Virus record (IMG/VR): IMGVR_UViG_3300022198_001508
Coordinates: 1-26,279 of that record
DNA: 26,279 bases
DNA from: a virus
Strand: one strand, 5' to 3'
Shown here: in pieces, positions 18,799-26,279 of the stretch
Position numbering within the stretch: the first letter of the stretch is position 1
Layout of the letters: the number at the start of each line of letters is the position of its first letter
The notes under the pieces: model-generated
The model's database searches: none
The model's input: the letters and a program-made list of their open reading frames with translations, nothing else
What the model was told of the DNA's origin: nothing
Position numbers and translations under genes: made by a program

Positions 18799-19176
18799 TT
18801 ATAAAACAGTAAGTTCTTCTGTATTAGAATTGAAGTCTAATACAAGTTTATCAGCGAAGTTTCCGGGGAGGAAATTTAAATCTATTTGTATTTGCAGACC
18901 GTGTTCAAACTCATCTATTAGAACACCAAGTACTTTAGTTCTTGGGTCGTAGTTTACAATTCTTTTTACATCTGAGATGATAACACTTTTAACATCTTCT
19001 GTCATTGGTTCATAGAGCATACTCCAGATGATTGTGCCAAAGTCTGGATTCATTAATTTTTCACCTTTTCTTATAGTGAAGTGATTAATCAAGTCTCTCT
19101 TTACTATTTCAATATCATTAAGATTAAATTTCTTAATTCTATCAACAGTACTAAAACCTTTGTATCGTGTGCTCAT
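18799..19176 (-). CDS. 25: baseplate wedge protein gp25
   Basis: A 125-residue protein, close to the T4 gp25 length of 132. The family signature is clear at residues 35-62: TIRKGEKLMNPDFGTIIWSM followed by LYEPMTED. The next segment, VKSVIISDVKRIVNYDPR, and the beta-rich end (LQIQIDLNFLPGNFADKLVL) also fit the GpW/gp25 family. gp25 is the wedge component that binds gp6 and gp53 and resembles the sheath-attachment core of other contractile machines. The upstream gene ends 8 bases earlier, and a GGAG that can serve as ribosome-binding site overlaps the end of that gene. The ATG at 19176 gives the normal N-terminus. Confidence 0.95.
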   Translation of the reverse strand: MSTRYKGFSTVDRIKKFNLNDIEIVKRDLINHFTIRKGEKLMNPDFGTIIWSMLYEPMTEDVKSVIISDVKRIVNYDPRTKVLGVLIDEFEHGLQIQIDLNFLPGNFADKLVLDFNSNTEELTVL

Positions 19177-19184
19177 ATGTATAT

Positions 19185-19481
19185 TTACTCCGCTAATAAT
19201 CTCTGACCAGCAAGGAAGTACTCTCCTGGGTTTCTTCCTTGACTATCTTCAATTGCAGGGTTGAATCTAAACTCTGCTGTAGCCACTGCAGGATTTGGTG
19301 CATCGGCAAACTGACAAAATACTGTGATATATCCTAATATGTCATTTCGTCCATCCTTAGGCGATACTGCGCAGGACCATCGCAACTTTTCAATGATTTG
19401 ATCTATATCAATATCGTGACTTACACCAAACATTGCACCCAAAAATGTTTTTATTTTTTCTTGTTCAATTTGATTAAACAC
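19185..19481 (-). CDS. 98-residue tail-cluster protein of unknown function (GTG start)
   Basis: The start codon is GTG at 19481-19479. It overlaps the last 8 bases of the upstream 540-residue gene, and an AGGAG ribosome-binding sequence lies about nine bases before it inside that gene. The N-terminus is helical and charged (NQIEQEKIKTFLGAMFG), and residues 22-35 read HDIDIDQIIEKLRW. The rest is mixed, with GYITVFCQFADAPNPAVATA and a polar end. No signal peptide, membrane segment or enzyme motif is visible. Sandwiched between the lysozyme-like protein and gp25, it may be a small baseplate or assembly component (inference). I do not recognise the family. Confidence 0.75.
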   Translation of the reverse strand: MFNQIEQEKIKTFLGAMFGVSHDIDIDQIIEKLRWSCAVSPKDGRNDILGYITVFCQFADAPNPAVATAEFRFNPAIEDSQGRNPGEYFLAGQRLLAE

Positions 19482-21096
19482 TGATGTCTGCTCCTAGTGT
19501 TTTTACCGCATATCGTCCAGCATTATAAAATAACGAACCTGGGCGTCCTTGACTATCGACAATCAAGTCACCTTTTAATCTCCAATCTTTAACTTTACTT
19601 GAAATTAATGAATTGTATGTAGTAACAATTTTAGTATTAAATGATGTAATACTTGCTACTGCTGAAGTTATTGCTCGTTGTTTTACTAATCCGTCAATGT
19701 TAGAAAATAATGCTGATTGCACTAATTTAGTCACTGTTAGTGCGCTACTATTTAGGTCTTCAGCCAAAGAGTATAGTTGCCTTTGTTCAAGCGGTGTGGT
19801 TGAGGTTATTGTAAAATCTTCTAATAAATCACCAATACCGCTATCGGTATAGTTTTGATAAGCACTGTCTGCTGTGCCTAGGTAACCTAAGGTGTTTGAT
19901 AGTTGTGTTGCTAAGTTTGATGTTCTAGTAATTACATAACTAAGGTCTACGTTACGTAGTTTTGAAACACTACCTGATGCAACGTTACTTGAGATAGCTT
20001 TACCTAGTCTAAATGTTGTATTACTGTCAGTGTCTGTAATGGTATGTATTTCGTATATTCCGTTAAACGAAGACGCACCGTTAACCTGCACTAGTGTACC
20101 TTGTGAAAATAAAGATCTATTAGAGTTTAGTGTAACATCACTAACTGTTCCGCCATTGGGCACTCCAAATTCTTCTATGTTTGAAGGATTAATATTTGCA
20201 GATGTGTCTGCAAAAACATTTCCTAACACTTTATATACAACATTGTTAATTACAATAATACTGTCGGTGTCAAATACTGTGTTTGCTTCCCATAATGTTG
20301 AAAATGTTCTATCGGCACTTCCAATACTGGTTACAGGATAAGTTGCAGAACTAGTTACTGTTCCGGTATCAACTGTTGATGCAATATTACCACCAGTACT
20401 AGTGTAGTCAAAGACATACTGACTTACTACGTTTCCAACTGTTTGAGTTCCGTTTAAATCAACGTTTGAGCTGGTTTCTACAACAACTTGTCTACCACTG
20501 CCTAATGTATGTGCAGTAGGGTATGTATTAACAAAAGCAATGTTATCGGTTCTACTTACACTAGCAATAGAAAATTTTTCGTTGGGGACAAAAAAACTTG
20601 TACGATAAGTTGATATATGGTCTTGGAATTGATATGCAACTGCTAGTAATCCTCCAACAACATCCTTGCTATCCCCAGGCTTCATAACACCAGATGTTAC
20701 ACAAGATGTGTACTGCTCTGTTAAAAAACGCTCCATGACATCATCTTGTGTTGTGCGGCTCAATAAAAATGCTTCTATGGAATCTATGCCACCTTTGCCC
20801 GTCCAGGTCTCACCATCTTCGCCTACGTACCCATAGTTGATCAGTGTCTTGAGATGTGTTGCATATCTACCAAATCTTGATCCTTGGCTGTAAGCAATGT
20901 TGTCTCCTGTTTCTAAATATGCAATTTGTGCCATTAATGCTTTAACACTTCTTTTGCGTAATCCAGGGACATCATTATTAATACTTTTAATACCAACTCC
21001 GGGAGCAGTGGTTGTCAAGCCAAGAGTTGTTCTAGGAGCCAACTGATCTGAATTCAATGGCTGTGCGTTTGATAGTAATATACCTTGGTCAGCCAT
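19474..21096 (-). CDS. baseplate-associated protein with lysozyme-like N-terminal region
   Basis: A 540-residue protein whose ATG overlaps the gp5 stop as TAATG. Residues 50-160 resemble the lytic/lysozyme-like domain found in many phage tail proteins. They show AQIAYLETGDNIAYSQG with Glu62 in the usual catalytic position, then SRFGRYATHLKTLINYGYVG, a GIDSIEAFLLSR segment, a QDDVMERFLTEQY helix and GLLAVAYQF. In that family the pattern is E-(S/T)-x-(N/D)-N ... GRYQFG ... L...GY; here the Q of RYQFG is Ala and the following FG is lost. Residues 170-400 are beta-rich and Thr/Ser-rich and include a W-ANT module. The C-terminal part is helical, with a final SQGRPGSLFYNAGRYAVKTL. Cell-wall cleavage during infection is inferred, not shown. 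A purely structural, inactive descendant is the main alternative. Confidence 0.8.
   Translation of the reverse strand: MADQGILLSNAQPLNSDQLAPRTTLGLTTTAPGVGIKSINNDVPGLRKRSVKALMAQIAYLETGDNIAYSQGSRFGRYATHLKTLINYGYVGEDGETWTGKGGIDSIEAFLLSRTTQDDVMERFLTEQYTSCVTSGVMKPGDSKDVVGGLLAVAYQFQDHISTYRTSFFVPNEKFSIASVSRTDNIAFVNTYPTAHTLGSGRQVVVETSSNVDLNGTQTVGNVVSQYVFDYTSTGGNIASTVDTGTVTSSATYPVTSIGSADRTFSTLWEANTVFDTDSIIVINNVVYKVLGNVFADTSANINPSNIEEFGVPNGGTVSDVTLNSNRSLFSQGTLVQVNGASSFNGIYEIHTITDTDSNTTFRLGKAISSNVASGSVSKLRNVDLSYVITRTSNLATQLSNTLGYLGTADSAYQNYTDSGIGDLLEDFTITSTTPLEQRQLYSLAEDLNSSALTVTKLVQSALFSNIDGLVKQRAITSAVASITSFNTKIVTTYNSLISSKVKDWRLKGDLIVDSQGRPGSLFYNAGRYAVKTLGADISV
20200..20310 (-). repeat. W-ANT module in the 540-residue protein
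   Basis: FSTLWEANTVFDTDSIIVIN followed by NVVYKVLGNVFADTSANINP. It matches the module at 1855-1975 of the giant protein in order and spacing: W-x-ANT-x-F, TDS, then a hydrophobic run and VLGNV. Confidence 0.5.
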
Positions 21097-22673
21097 TATT
21101 CATCCTTTTGCTGTTGACTAGGTTTAAGTGTGCCATCATTAAGTTGCTGTGGACCCGACTCACGGCTCCATGGTTCGTGTGTTGGTGTAAAGTGTGCGAT
21201 ACTTTCAAGTGTTGAGTCCTCATCTATTACCCAACGTCTAATAGCGGTATCAAATTTAACATCTTGTTTTTGATATTGTTCAAATGGGGCATTGCTTTCG
21301 GGATTCTCAGGGGCACGAATACTTTTACCTGCTGTGTTCAAGTGTATATCACTACCACCAGTTAACTGCATTTCACCACTCTTAACTGTCCAACCACTGG
21401 TTGTTCCACTATGCATACGCAAGAATCTTTCTGTCTCGATGTGTGCGTTAAGTGTTTTAATTCTAGTATCACTTCCTACAAGTAATCCAAAACTACCTGT
21501 GTCAATATTGTGTAGTTGCTTGATCTTTTCTCTCTTGATATGTGTTTCAGTTTCTATACGCTTTTCTGCAAAACAATTAATGCTGTCGCCTGCGTGTATG
21601 TTAACGTTTCCGTCTGCGTGTATATTAACATTGGCTTCACTGCGTAGGCTAAATGATTTCGTGTTGTATACATTTACCGCACCGTCGGCTGTGAGCTCTA
21701 TCCAAGCATTACCTTTTTTATTTGTAATATAGATAATATTCTCTGTATCGTGCATTAATATAGTATGCCCACCAGCAGTACGTAGCCTTACTAAATCGTT
21801 ATCGCCGTATACATCACCGTCATCCATAACAAGCGTATGCCCACCGGATCGTCCTGGAGGAGTGTTTATTAGATTGTTGTCTATTCTAGTGTCAACATTG
21901 TTGATATAATCGTCAACTACTTTCTTTGCGGCTTCTTTGCCTTCTAAATCTCTATAGATGTTAGCTAAATCAGGGTCGGGTCTGCCAGGAGTGCTGAAGC
22001 CAAACACCCTACTGGGTGCTTCTCGTTGACTACTACTTGTTATTGTACCTCTAATAGAATCTGTTTCTAATCCTTGCTGTATTACTGTCTCAGATTGGGC
22101 GGTATGTGCAACTCTTTTCAATGTTAACATATCCCCACGCAAACTTGATTCTCTACTGTTTAGATTAACTTCGCTGGCTGGTAAGAATACTTCCCCTGAA
22201 TCTAATTGTCTACCTGTTAATTGATCATCTTTGATAATTGTGTTCTCAGCTGGAAGTCGAGATACACCCGGAGTCATGTGCCTTGATTCTGCATTAGGCA
22301 AGCAGGCAAACCAGTAACCGCGACTAGCATCTCCCATAACAAAAGTCACCAACACCTGATTTTCTAGGTCGGGCGGAACTGCCCAGAACCCGTATGTTTG
22401 TTTTTCATTGCCGATGTTTTCTTGTGGCGATGCTGTACCTATTGTTGTTCCTGCAAATGGACTAGCATAGGTTACTGTGAACCAGTTTGCTGATTGAGAG
22501 GGATCACCACCAATGTCAGGAATGTAAACTTGTAGTCTGCCTAATCTAGCAGGATCTGAGTTATTCTTTACAATGCCAATGTAAGGGCCACTGTCAATTT
22601 TAATACCAGACTGTTCATTGGTATAGTGTTTGTTTATCCCGCCGTGTTTCTTTGAATTTATTGGATCTGCCAT
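21096..22673 (-). CDS. 5: baseplate hub spike protein gp5 (no lysozyme domain)
   Basis: A 525-residue central spike protein. Residues 30-130 form the gp5/VgrG-type OB fold: YIGIVKNNSDPARLGRLQVY, then IPDIGG, then YGFWAVPPDLENQVLVTFVM and GDASRGYWFACLPN. Residues 275-460 give the beta-helix needle: GGHTLVMDDGD, LRTAGGHTILMHDTENIIYI, NAWIELTADGAVNVYN and the short repeats VNIHADGNVNIHAGDSI. The C-terminal HFTPTHEPWSRESG is also usual for marine gp5 proteins. T4 gp5 (575 residues) carries a lysozyme between OB fold and needle. Here the 145 residues between them are polar and show no such domain. A GGAG ribosome-binding sequence lies before the ATG, within the 10-base gap after the upstream gene. 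The next gene begins at its stop codon. Confidence 0.92.
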   Translation of the reverse strand: MADPINSKKHGGINKHYTNEQSGIKIDSGPYIGIVKNNSDPARLGRLQVYIPDIGGDPSQSANWFTVTYASPFAGTTIGTASPQENIGNEKQTYGFWAVPPDLENQVLVTFVMGDASRGYWFACLPNAESRHMTPGVSRLPAENTIIKDDQLTGRQLDSGEVFLPASEVNLNSRESSLRGDMLTLKRVAHTAQSETVIQQGLETDSIRGTITSSSQREAPSRVFGFSTPGRPDPDLANIYRDLEGKEAAKKVVDDYINNVDTRIDNNLINTPPGRSGGHTLVMDDGDVYGDNDLVRLRTAGGHTILMHDTENIIYITNKKGNAWIELTADGAVNVYNTKSFSLRSEANVNIHADGNVNIHAGDSINCFAEKRIETETHIKREKIKQLHNIDTGSFGLLVGSDTRIKTLNAHIETERFLRMHSGTTSGWTVKSGEMQLTGGSDIHLNTAGKSIRAPENPESNAPFEQYQKQDVKFDTAIRRWVIDEDSTLESIAHFTPTHEPWSRESGPQQLNDGTLKPSQQQKDE

Positions 22674-22683
22674 TGATACTCCA

Positions 22684-24894
22684 TTATACTAACTTAAACG
22701 GGCTCGAAACACCGGGGCTACCTGTAGTTCCAAAGTTTTGTGTGAATGCTGGAGGAGCAGGTTGATCGTTTGCACTATCAAATGCATTATCCAATACTCT
22801 GATTAAAAATAAGTTTTGTGTGAATTGCCCATCGGAAAAATTACTATCAACTGATATTACTCTATATGCACCACTGAATGTACTGTTAACTTCACCTATT
22901 TGTAATTGTAATTTTTTATTTGGGTCAAATATACCTGTCTCGTCATCTAGATCATTAACAGTATTAAAAGTCAACTGTACATATATTTCACTCATATCAA
23001 ACAATACTTGGCTAGTTCCGTTGTCGTTAGTGACCACTGACGCATCGTCGGCCCGTGCCTGTGTTGCTTTATATAATTTTGATGATGGATTAAGATAAAC
23101 ATCATCTTGTTTTATAAATGCTGGATCTCCAATTATCTTAAGATCAATATTGAGCATATCTCCCCGGGCTTCTGTGTATAAACTAGATACCAAGTCACTA
23201 ACAGTTATACTTGTAGGATCATCAACTTTATTCAATTGGCCGTACCGTTGTTGTCTACTACCAATTGGTCGAATTACATTTGGCGGATTTTGCGCTATTC
23301 GCTTGACCTTGTCTGTTCTTCGATTATCATCTAACTTACGAAGATTACTTGTACCGCCATCACGTTTACTTTGGCTTGAACCGCCAGATTCTGATTTACG
23401 AGATTCGTAACTGGTTATACTTGTAAAATAAGCCGCATCAAAATCAATGTTAACGTCTAGTATATCTGAATTATCACCAGTGTATAGATAGTTATAAGTC
23501 CTAGCAATATTGCTTTTAGATATTTTTGCTTTAGCAAAGTCGGGGTGTTTTTGATTAGCAACACGATATGGTACAATATGATATTCAATTAATTTACTAT
23601 ATGCCTGTGTGTTTACATCAAAATCTTGCACCTTAACTTGAGGTATTATTTTATACCAGTCTAGAAACTTAAATGCCCCAGAATTTAATGCGTTATTTCG
23701 AGCTTGCTGTTCGCTAGCCGAGTTGCCAAATGACGCCATAAACGCTTTAAAATCGTGAAGCTGATCTGTGATGTATTCGCTACTAGTCATTACCCTGTCA
23801 ATGATTGACACAATATTTGTTCCTGCATTCACTTGAAAAATTTGAACAGTTTTAGCATTTTTAATTGACGGAGCGTTGGTCCAAGACTTCGATGCTCGCT
23901 CGTCTACTGCATCCATTGGAGTGGCTCTCGTTTCAGTAACTAATGCATCAACAATCTTTTTACTTGAAAACTTCTCATCAACTATAAACTTAACAATGTT
24001 TGGAGGGAATTTAAATTGGTATTCGTCTTCGGGTCCAGAAATTTGTTTAAAATGATTGTTATAAGCGGCAGAAAAACTATTTGTGCGTTGTATGACTCCA
24101 AAGCGAGCTCTTGCTGATTTTAAAGCATCCTCCGACAGGCCAGCGCCGCCAAATGGCTGATCCTTCTTCCATTTATTAAATTCAGATTCTGCTCTATTTT
24201 CACTACTGTCAGTAATACTTGCTACTTCATCTGCACTTTCGTCACCAAAGAAATCTCCAACTGTGCTTGCCTCAACTGAAAGATTAACCGGACACGATGC
24301 TACAGAGTCAGTTAATGCCATATGATTAAAAGGTACAGCATCTATTTTATATACAGTTCCCCCAACATCTGGCTTAATTGCAAAACTTATTAATCTAATT
24401 GCTATTCTTTTTCTATCTATTAAAAATTCTCTAGTAGAGTCAGGGTTGTCCGGGTCAGCTAAATCACCAGCATTGCCTAAAAAATCAATTTCTAATAGAT
24501 AAGGTTGTTCTAGGTAGTTAGGGCAATTTATAGGATCTGATCCGCAGGCGCTTAATAAACGATCAAGTAAGGTTAATCCGTACGGTTCAATAACGTTAAA
24601 ACTAACTGATATAGCGTTACTGGCTTTTGCTTTAGAATTAAGTCCGACGATAGTCGTCATTCTCAGGTCATTGATAAAAAAATCTTCTTGGAAATCGGGA
24701 TGTCTTGCCGCATTTAAGCTAACAGGATTTGGATATCCTCCGCCACTGCTCATTAAAACATGTCGTGGTCTAAATGTGTCGGGATTATCACATAGGTCAG
24801 CGTGGTCTTGATTACTTAATAAGTACCAGGTAATTCTATAGGTAGAACTGGCATACTGGTGTAGTACATTTGTGTTGGTCTGTCCGGTGGCCAC
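22684..24894 (-). CDS. large baseplate hub-type structural protein (possible gp27 functional counterpart)
   Basis: A 736-residue protein with a GTG start at 24894-24892, two bases after the gp53 stop, and an AGGAA ribosome-binding sequence upstream. The N-terminal part contains YRITWYLLSNQDHADLCDNP, the motif INDLRMTTIVGLNSK, then ISVSFNVIEPYGLTLLDRLL. About residues 495-565 form a basic, Ser/Gly/Arg/Lys-rich stretch (SRKSESGGSSQSKRDGG, DNRRTDKVKRIAQ) likely to be a flexible linker. The C-terminal part has DLKIIGDPAFIKQDDVYLNP and, near the end, SGAYRVISVDSNFSDGQFTQ, a pattern seen in hub proteins of contractile tails. It lies directly upstream of gp5, where a spike-binding hub ring protein would be expected. 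The gp27-like role is inferred from position and these motifs; I see no clear full-length T4 match. Confidence 0.82.
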   Translation of the reverse strand: MATGQTNTNVLHQYASSTYRITWYLLSNQDHADLCDNPDTFRPRHVLMSSGGGYPNPVSLNAARHPDFQEDFFINDLRMTTIVGLNSKAKASNAISVSFNVIEPYGLTLLDRLLSACGSDPINCPNYLEQPYLLEIDFLGNAGDLADPDNPDSTREFLIDRKRIAIRLISFAIKPDVGGTVYKIDAVPFNHMALTDSVASCPVNLSVEASTVGDFFGDESADEVASITDSSENRAESEFNKWKKDQPFGGAGLSEDALKSARARFGVIQRTNSFSAAYNNHFKQISGPEDEYQFKFPPNIVKFIVDEKFSSKKIVDALVTETRATPMDAVDERASKSWTNAPSIKNAKTVQIFQVNAGTNIVSIIDRVMTSSEYITDQLHDFKAFMASFGNSASEQQARNNALNSGAFKFLDWYKIIPQVKVQDFDVNTQAYSKLIEYHIVPYRVANQKHPDFAKAKISKSNIARTYNYLYTGDNSDILDVNIDFDAAYFTSITSYESRKSESGGSSQSKRDGGTSNLRKLDDNRRTDKVKRIAQNPPNVIRPIGSRQQRYGQLNKVDDPTSITVSDLVSSLYTEARGDMLNIDLKIIGDPAFIKQDDVYLNPSSKLYKATQARADDASVVTNDNGTSQVLFDMSEIYVQLTFNTVNDLDDETGIFDPNKKLQLQIGEVNSTFSGAYRVISVDSNFSDGQFTQNLFLIRVLDNAFDSANDQPAPPAFTQNFGTTGSPGVSSPFKLV

Positions 24895-24896
24895 AA

Positions 24897-25202
24897 TTAA
24901 ATTCCTAGATCTGACTGCAATGTAGTTTTCTTAGGTATATATATCCTCGCTCCAGCTTTAAAATCAAAAAGTGGATCCTTAAGAACGTCGGGGTTACGCT
25001 GTGCAAATACCCACCATAATCTACTGTCTCCATATAAGTCAAATGCTAATACGTCCGGACGATATTCATAAACAGAGTCAATTTCATAATAAACATCGTC
25101 GGACTTAGTAGTAATAGGACGATTAGTCATAACGTCTAAAAATTTACCAAACTTGTCAGTTTTAGCGTATGGGCTTGTTTCTGAATACTTGATGTTTGCC
25201 AT
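24897..25202 (-). CDS. 53: baseplate wedge protein gp53
   Basis: A 101-residue protein with the gp53/LysM-like core at residues 45-93: YRPDVLAFDLYGDSRLWWVF, then AQRNPDVLKDPLFDFKAG and ARIYIPK. The YGD...LWWVFA..NP signature is diagnostic of gp53-type wedge proteins in T4-like phages. gp53 sits in the inner baseplate with gp6 and gp25. T4 gp53 has about 196 residues, so this is a short form with only the core domain plus a 40-residue N-terminus. Short forms of this size are common in marine relatives (recollection). Its ATG overlaps the stop of the preceding gene as TAATG. Confidence 0.88.
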   Translation of the reverse strand: MANIKYSETSPYAKTDKFGKFLDVMTNRPITTKSDDVYYEIDSVYEYRPDVLAFDLYGDSRLWWVFAQRNPDVLKDPLFDFKAGARIYIPKKTTLQSDLGI

Positions 25203-26080
25203 TATAAGAATCCTTTATTAAGTTGGTCCCCTCTAGCAAAGGCATCAAAATTAAATTCTTTTTGTCTTGCTCTACTGTAAATTGGTTGTAGTGCAACGTA
25301 TATTGAACTCACAGTAGGTATTCTAGTGAAGCTACCGCTTGCACTAGCCGTTGTTGATTTCTCTGTCATGTCTACTTCAATATAATCTACATCGTTAGGC
25401 ATAGTATGGTTAAAACTGGTGAGCACACAGGGAACGTGCGGTAAATAGTGTGGTCCATAACCATCAAGATACAAAACAGGTGGCGGTGAACCTTGATATT
25501 TTCCGCTATCACCATAAAACATTTTTGAAGCGGCTCTAAAGAATGTTATTGCCGCAAGCACATATTCGGCATCAGCAGGAGATTGTGCAGAAAACTCTCC
25601 AGTAATTTGTATTTCTTGTACTTCGCTGTTTTGGTAAAAGTAATTCTTATAGTTGCTATGAGTAATGTCGGATGTATTATAATTTGCTCTATGGTACATC
25701 TGTAATTGAGGAACATACGGAAAAATGACACCATCAGTGGCATATAGTGGTGCAAGCACACTTGCACCATCTTCACGATATAACACTCCTGAATTAGGGT
25801 GTACACTTATTCTGACACGCCAATCCTTTCCGGTTTCGTTAAAGGCAAATGTTGGTGTGTTGTTCTGAAAGGTATCCTTGCTACCACCTCCAGGAGCCAA
25901 ACCTCCTTGTGCTAATCTAATTGCCGATGGGTCAGGCGCAGTTGAAGTAGAACCCATTGGAGACGACTGTCCGCCAGGTTGTGCAGCCGATAACGAGCCG
26001 GTGCCTTGCCTTCCCTTAGACTTTGAAGCCGCATCTTTACCAGGTCCTCTGGTCTTTGTTGAGTCTGCTAAACTTGCCAT
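25202..26080 (-). CDS. baseplate tail-tube cap/initiator-like protein (gp48/gp54 type)
   Basis: A 292-residue protein, first of the minus-strand run. Residues 1-70 are low-complexity and rich in Gly, Ser, Ala, Pro and Lys, probably disordered. The folded part begins near KDWRVRISVHPNSGVLY and continues with GVIFPYVPQLQMYHRANYN, HSNYKNYFYQNSEVQEIQIT, AEYVLAAITFFRAASKMFYG and PPPVLYLDGYGPHYLPHVPC, ending with VALQPIYSRARQKEFNFDAF. This set of motifs is what I recall from proteins called gp48 or gp54 in marine T4-like phages, which join the baseplate hub to the tail tube. I cannot decide between gp48 and gp54, so no symbol is given. T4 gp48 and gp54 are somewhat longer (364 and 320). An AGAGGA ribosome-binding sequence precedes the ATG. 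Confidence 0.85.
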   Translation of the reverse strand: MASLADSTKTRGPGKDAASKSKGRQGTGSLSAAQPGGQSSPMGSTSTAPDPSAIRLAQGGLAPGGGSKDTFQNNTPTFAFNETGKDWRVRISVHPNSGVLYREDGASVLAPLYATDGVIFPYVPQLQMYHRANYNTSDITHSNYKNYFYQNSEVQEIQITGEFSAQSPADAEYVLAAITFFRAASKMFYGDSGKYQGSPPPVLYLDGYGPHYLPHVPCVLTSFNHTMPNDVDYIEVDMTEKSTTASASGSFTRIPTVSSIYVALQPIYSRARQKEFNFDAFARGDQLNKGFL

Positions 26081-26091
26081 TTTATTAAAAT

Positions 26092-26116
26092 TCCTCTTGC
26101 TCTTTTATTATTTATT
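26092..26116 (-). promoter_or_regulatory. candidate late promoter and ribosome-binding site of the tail operon
   Basis: On the minus strand AATAAATA (26116-26109) is one base from the T4 late -10 consensus. It is followed by AGAGGA (26097-26092), a good ribosome-binding sequence about a dozen bases before the ATG at 26080. The intergenic region is very AT-rich, so the promoter is less certain than the ribosome-binding site. Confidence 0.5.
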
Positions 26117-26152
26117 TGTTAAATTAAGTGCTTATATAAAGGATAGTACTAA

Positions 26153-26279
26153 ATGAAACGACACAACTACCTCAATAACCGAGATATCTTAAAGGAGATA
26201 CACAAAAGTAAAAAGACATATTGTAGTTTTACCACTCCAGACGACGGCGACTTTGACATTATTGTTGCCAGCGTAGAAA
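26153..26279 (+). CDS. divergent small protein, 3' end outside the window
   Basis: On the plus strand an ATG at 26153 opens a frame that continues to the right edge (42 codons) without a stop. It begins MKRHNYLNNRDILKEIHKSK and continues KTYCSFTTPDDGDFDIIVAS. AAAGGATA about eight bases before the ATG is a plausible ribosome-binding site. The NNRDxLxEIHxSKxTYC ... DIIV pattern resembles a small conserved protein of unknown function in T4-like marine phages (from memory, so moderately sure). It is transcribed away from the tail genes, so the 72-base gap between the two ATGs marks an operon boundary. No function can be assigned. Confidence 0.7.
   Translation, partial: MKRHNYLNNRDILKEIHKSKKTYCSFTTPDDGDFDIIVASVE

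Noticed and set aside
21292-21732. Plus-strand open frame of 146 codons opposite gp5
   Set aside because: It is fully antisense to a well-recognised gp5 beta-helix region, with no ribosome-binding site and a Leu/Ser/Val/Cys-rich composition typical of shadows.
25546-25806. Minus-strand 86-codon frame inside the tube-cap-like gene
   Set aside because: Out-of-frame overlap with a recognised protein; the composition is not protein-like and no ribosome-binding site is seen.
1-26279. tRNA genes, CRISPR arrays, insertion sequences or attachment sites
   Set aside because: The window is almost completely filled by coding sequence with gaps of at most 72 bases, and I saw no tRNA-like folds, direct-repeat/spacer arrays or transposase motifs.

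Overview
This window looks like part of the tail/baseplate module of a large T4-like contractile-tailed virus of the marine type (relatives of cyanophages and pelagiphages). The DNA is AT-rich. Almost the whole window is one tightly packed set of genes on the minus strand, with ATGA, TAATG or short overlaps and gaps of 2 to 51 bases. Several products are recognisable as T4-type baseplate proteins: gp53, gp5 (spike with OB fold and beta-helix), gp25 and gp6, plus a gp48/gp54-like tail-tube cap protein. The host cannot be told from this window. There are no tRNAs, integrases, insertion sequences or CRISPR arrays.

Layout in the direction of minus-strand transcription (right to left): a short AT-rich divergent promoter region near 26081-26152; a tube-cap-like protein (26080-25202); gp53 (25202-24897); a 736-residue hub-type protein (24894-22684, GTG start); gp5-like spike (22673-21096); a 540-residue protein whose N-terminus resembles a phage tail lysozyme-like domain (21096-19474); a 98-residue unknown (19481-19185, GTG start); gp25 (19176-18799); an enlarged gp6 of 1095 residues (18747-15460); a giant 4720-residue structural protein (15448-1286); a 235-residue structural protein (1289-582); and the start of a fibre-like protein that runs off the left edge (569-1). 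A gene on the opposite strand starts at 26153 and runs off the right edge.

Functionally the genes read as one assembly line. The central hub/spike (gp5 and the 736-residue protein, perhaps with the lysozyme-like 540-residue protein) is joined to wedges built from gp6, gp25 and gp53, and the tube starts on the cap protein. The giant protein lies directly after gp6, where T4 has gp7, gp8 and the peripheral baseplate genes, and is followed by fibre-like genes. It is a mosaic of beta modules: GSGY-type repeats, seven FG-GAP motifs with large insertions, five propeller-like repeats of about 51 residues, three GDYIT modules, and a W-ANT module also present in the 540-residue protein. The most unusual aspects are this giant mosaic protein and the apparent move of lysozyme-like sequence out of the gp5 spike into the neighbouring gene.
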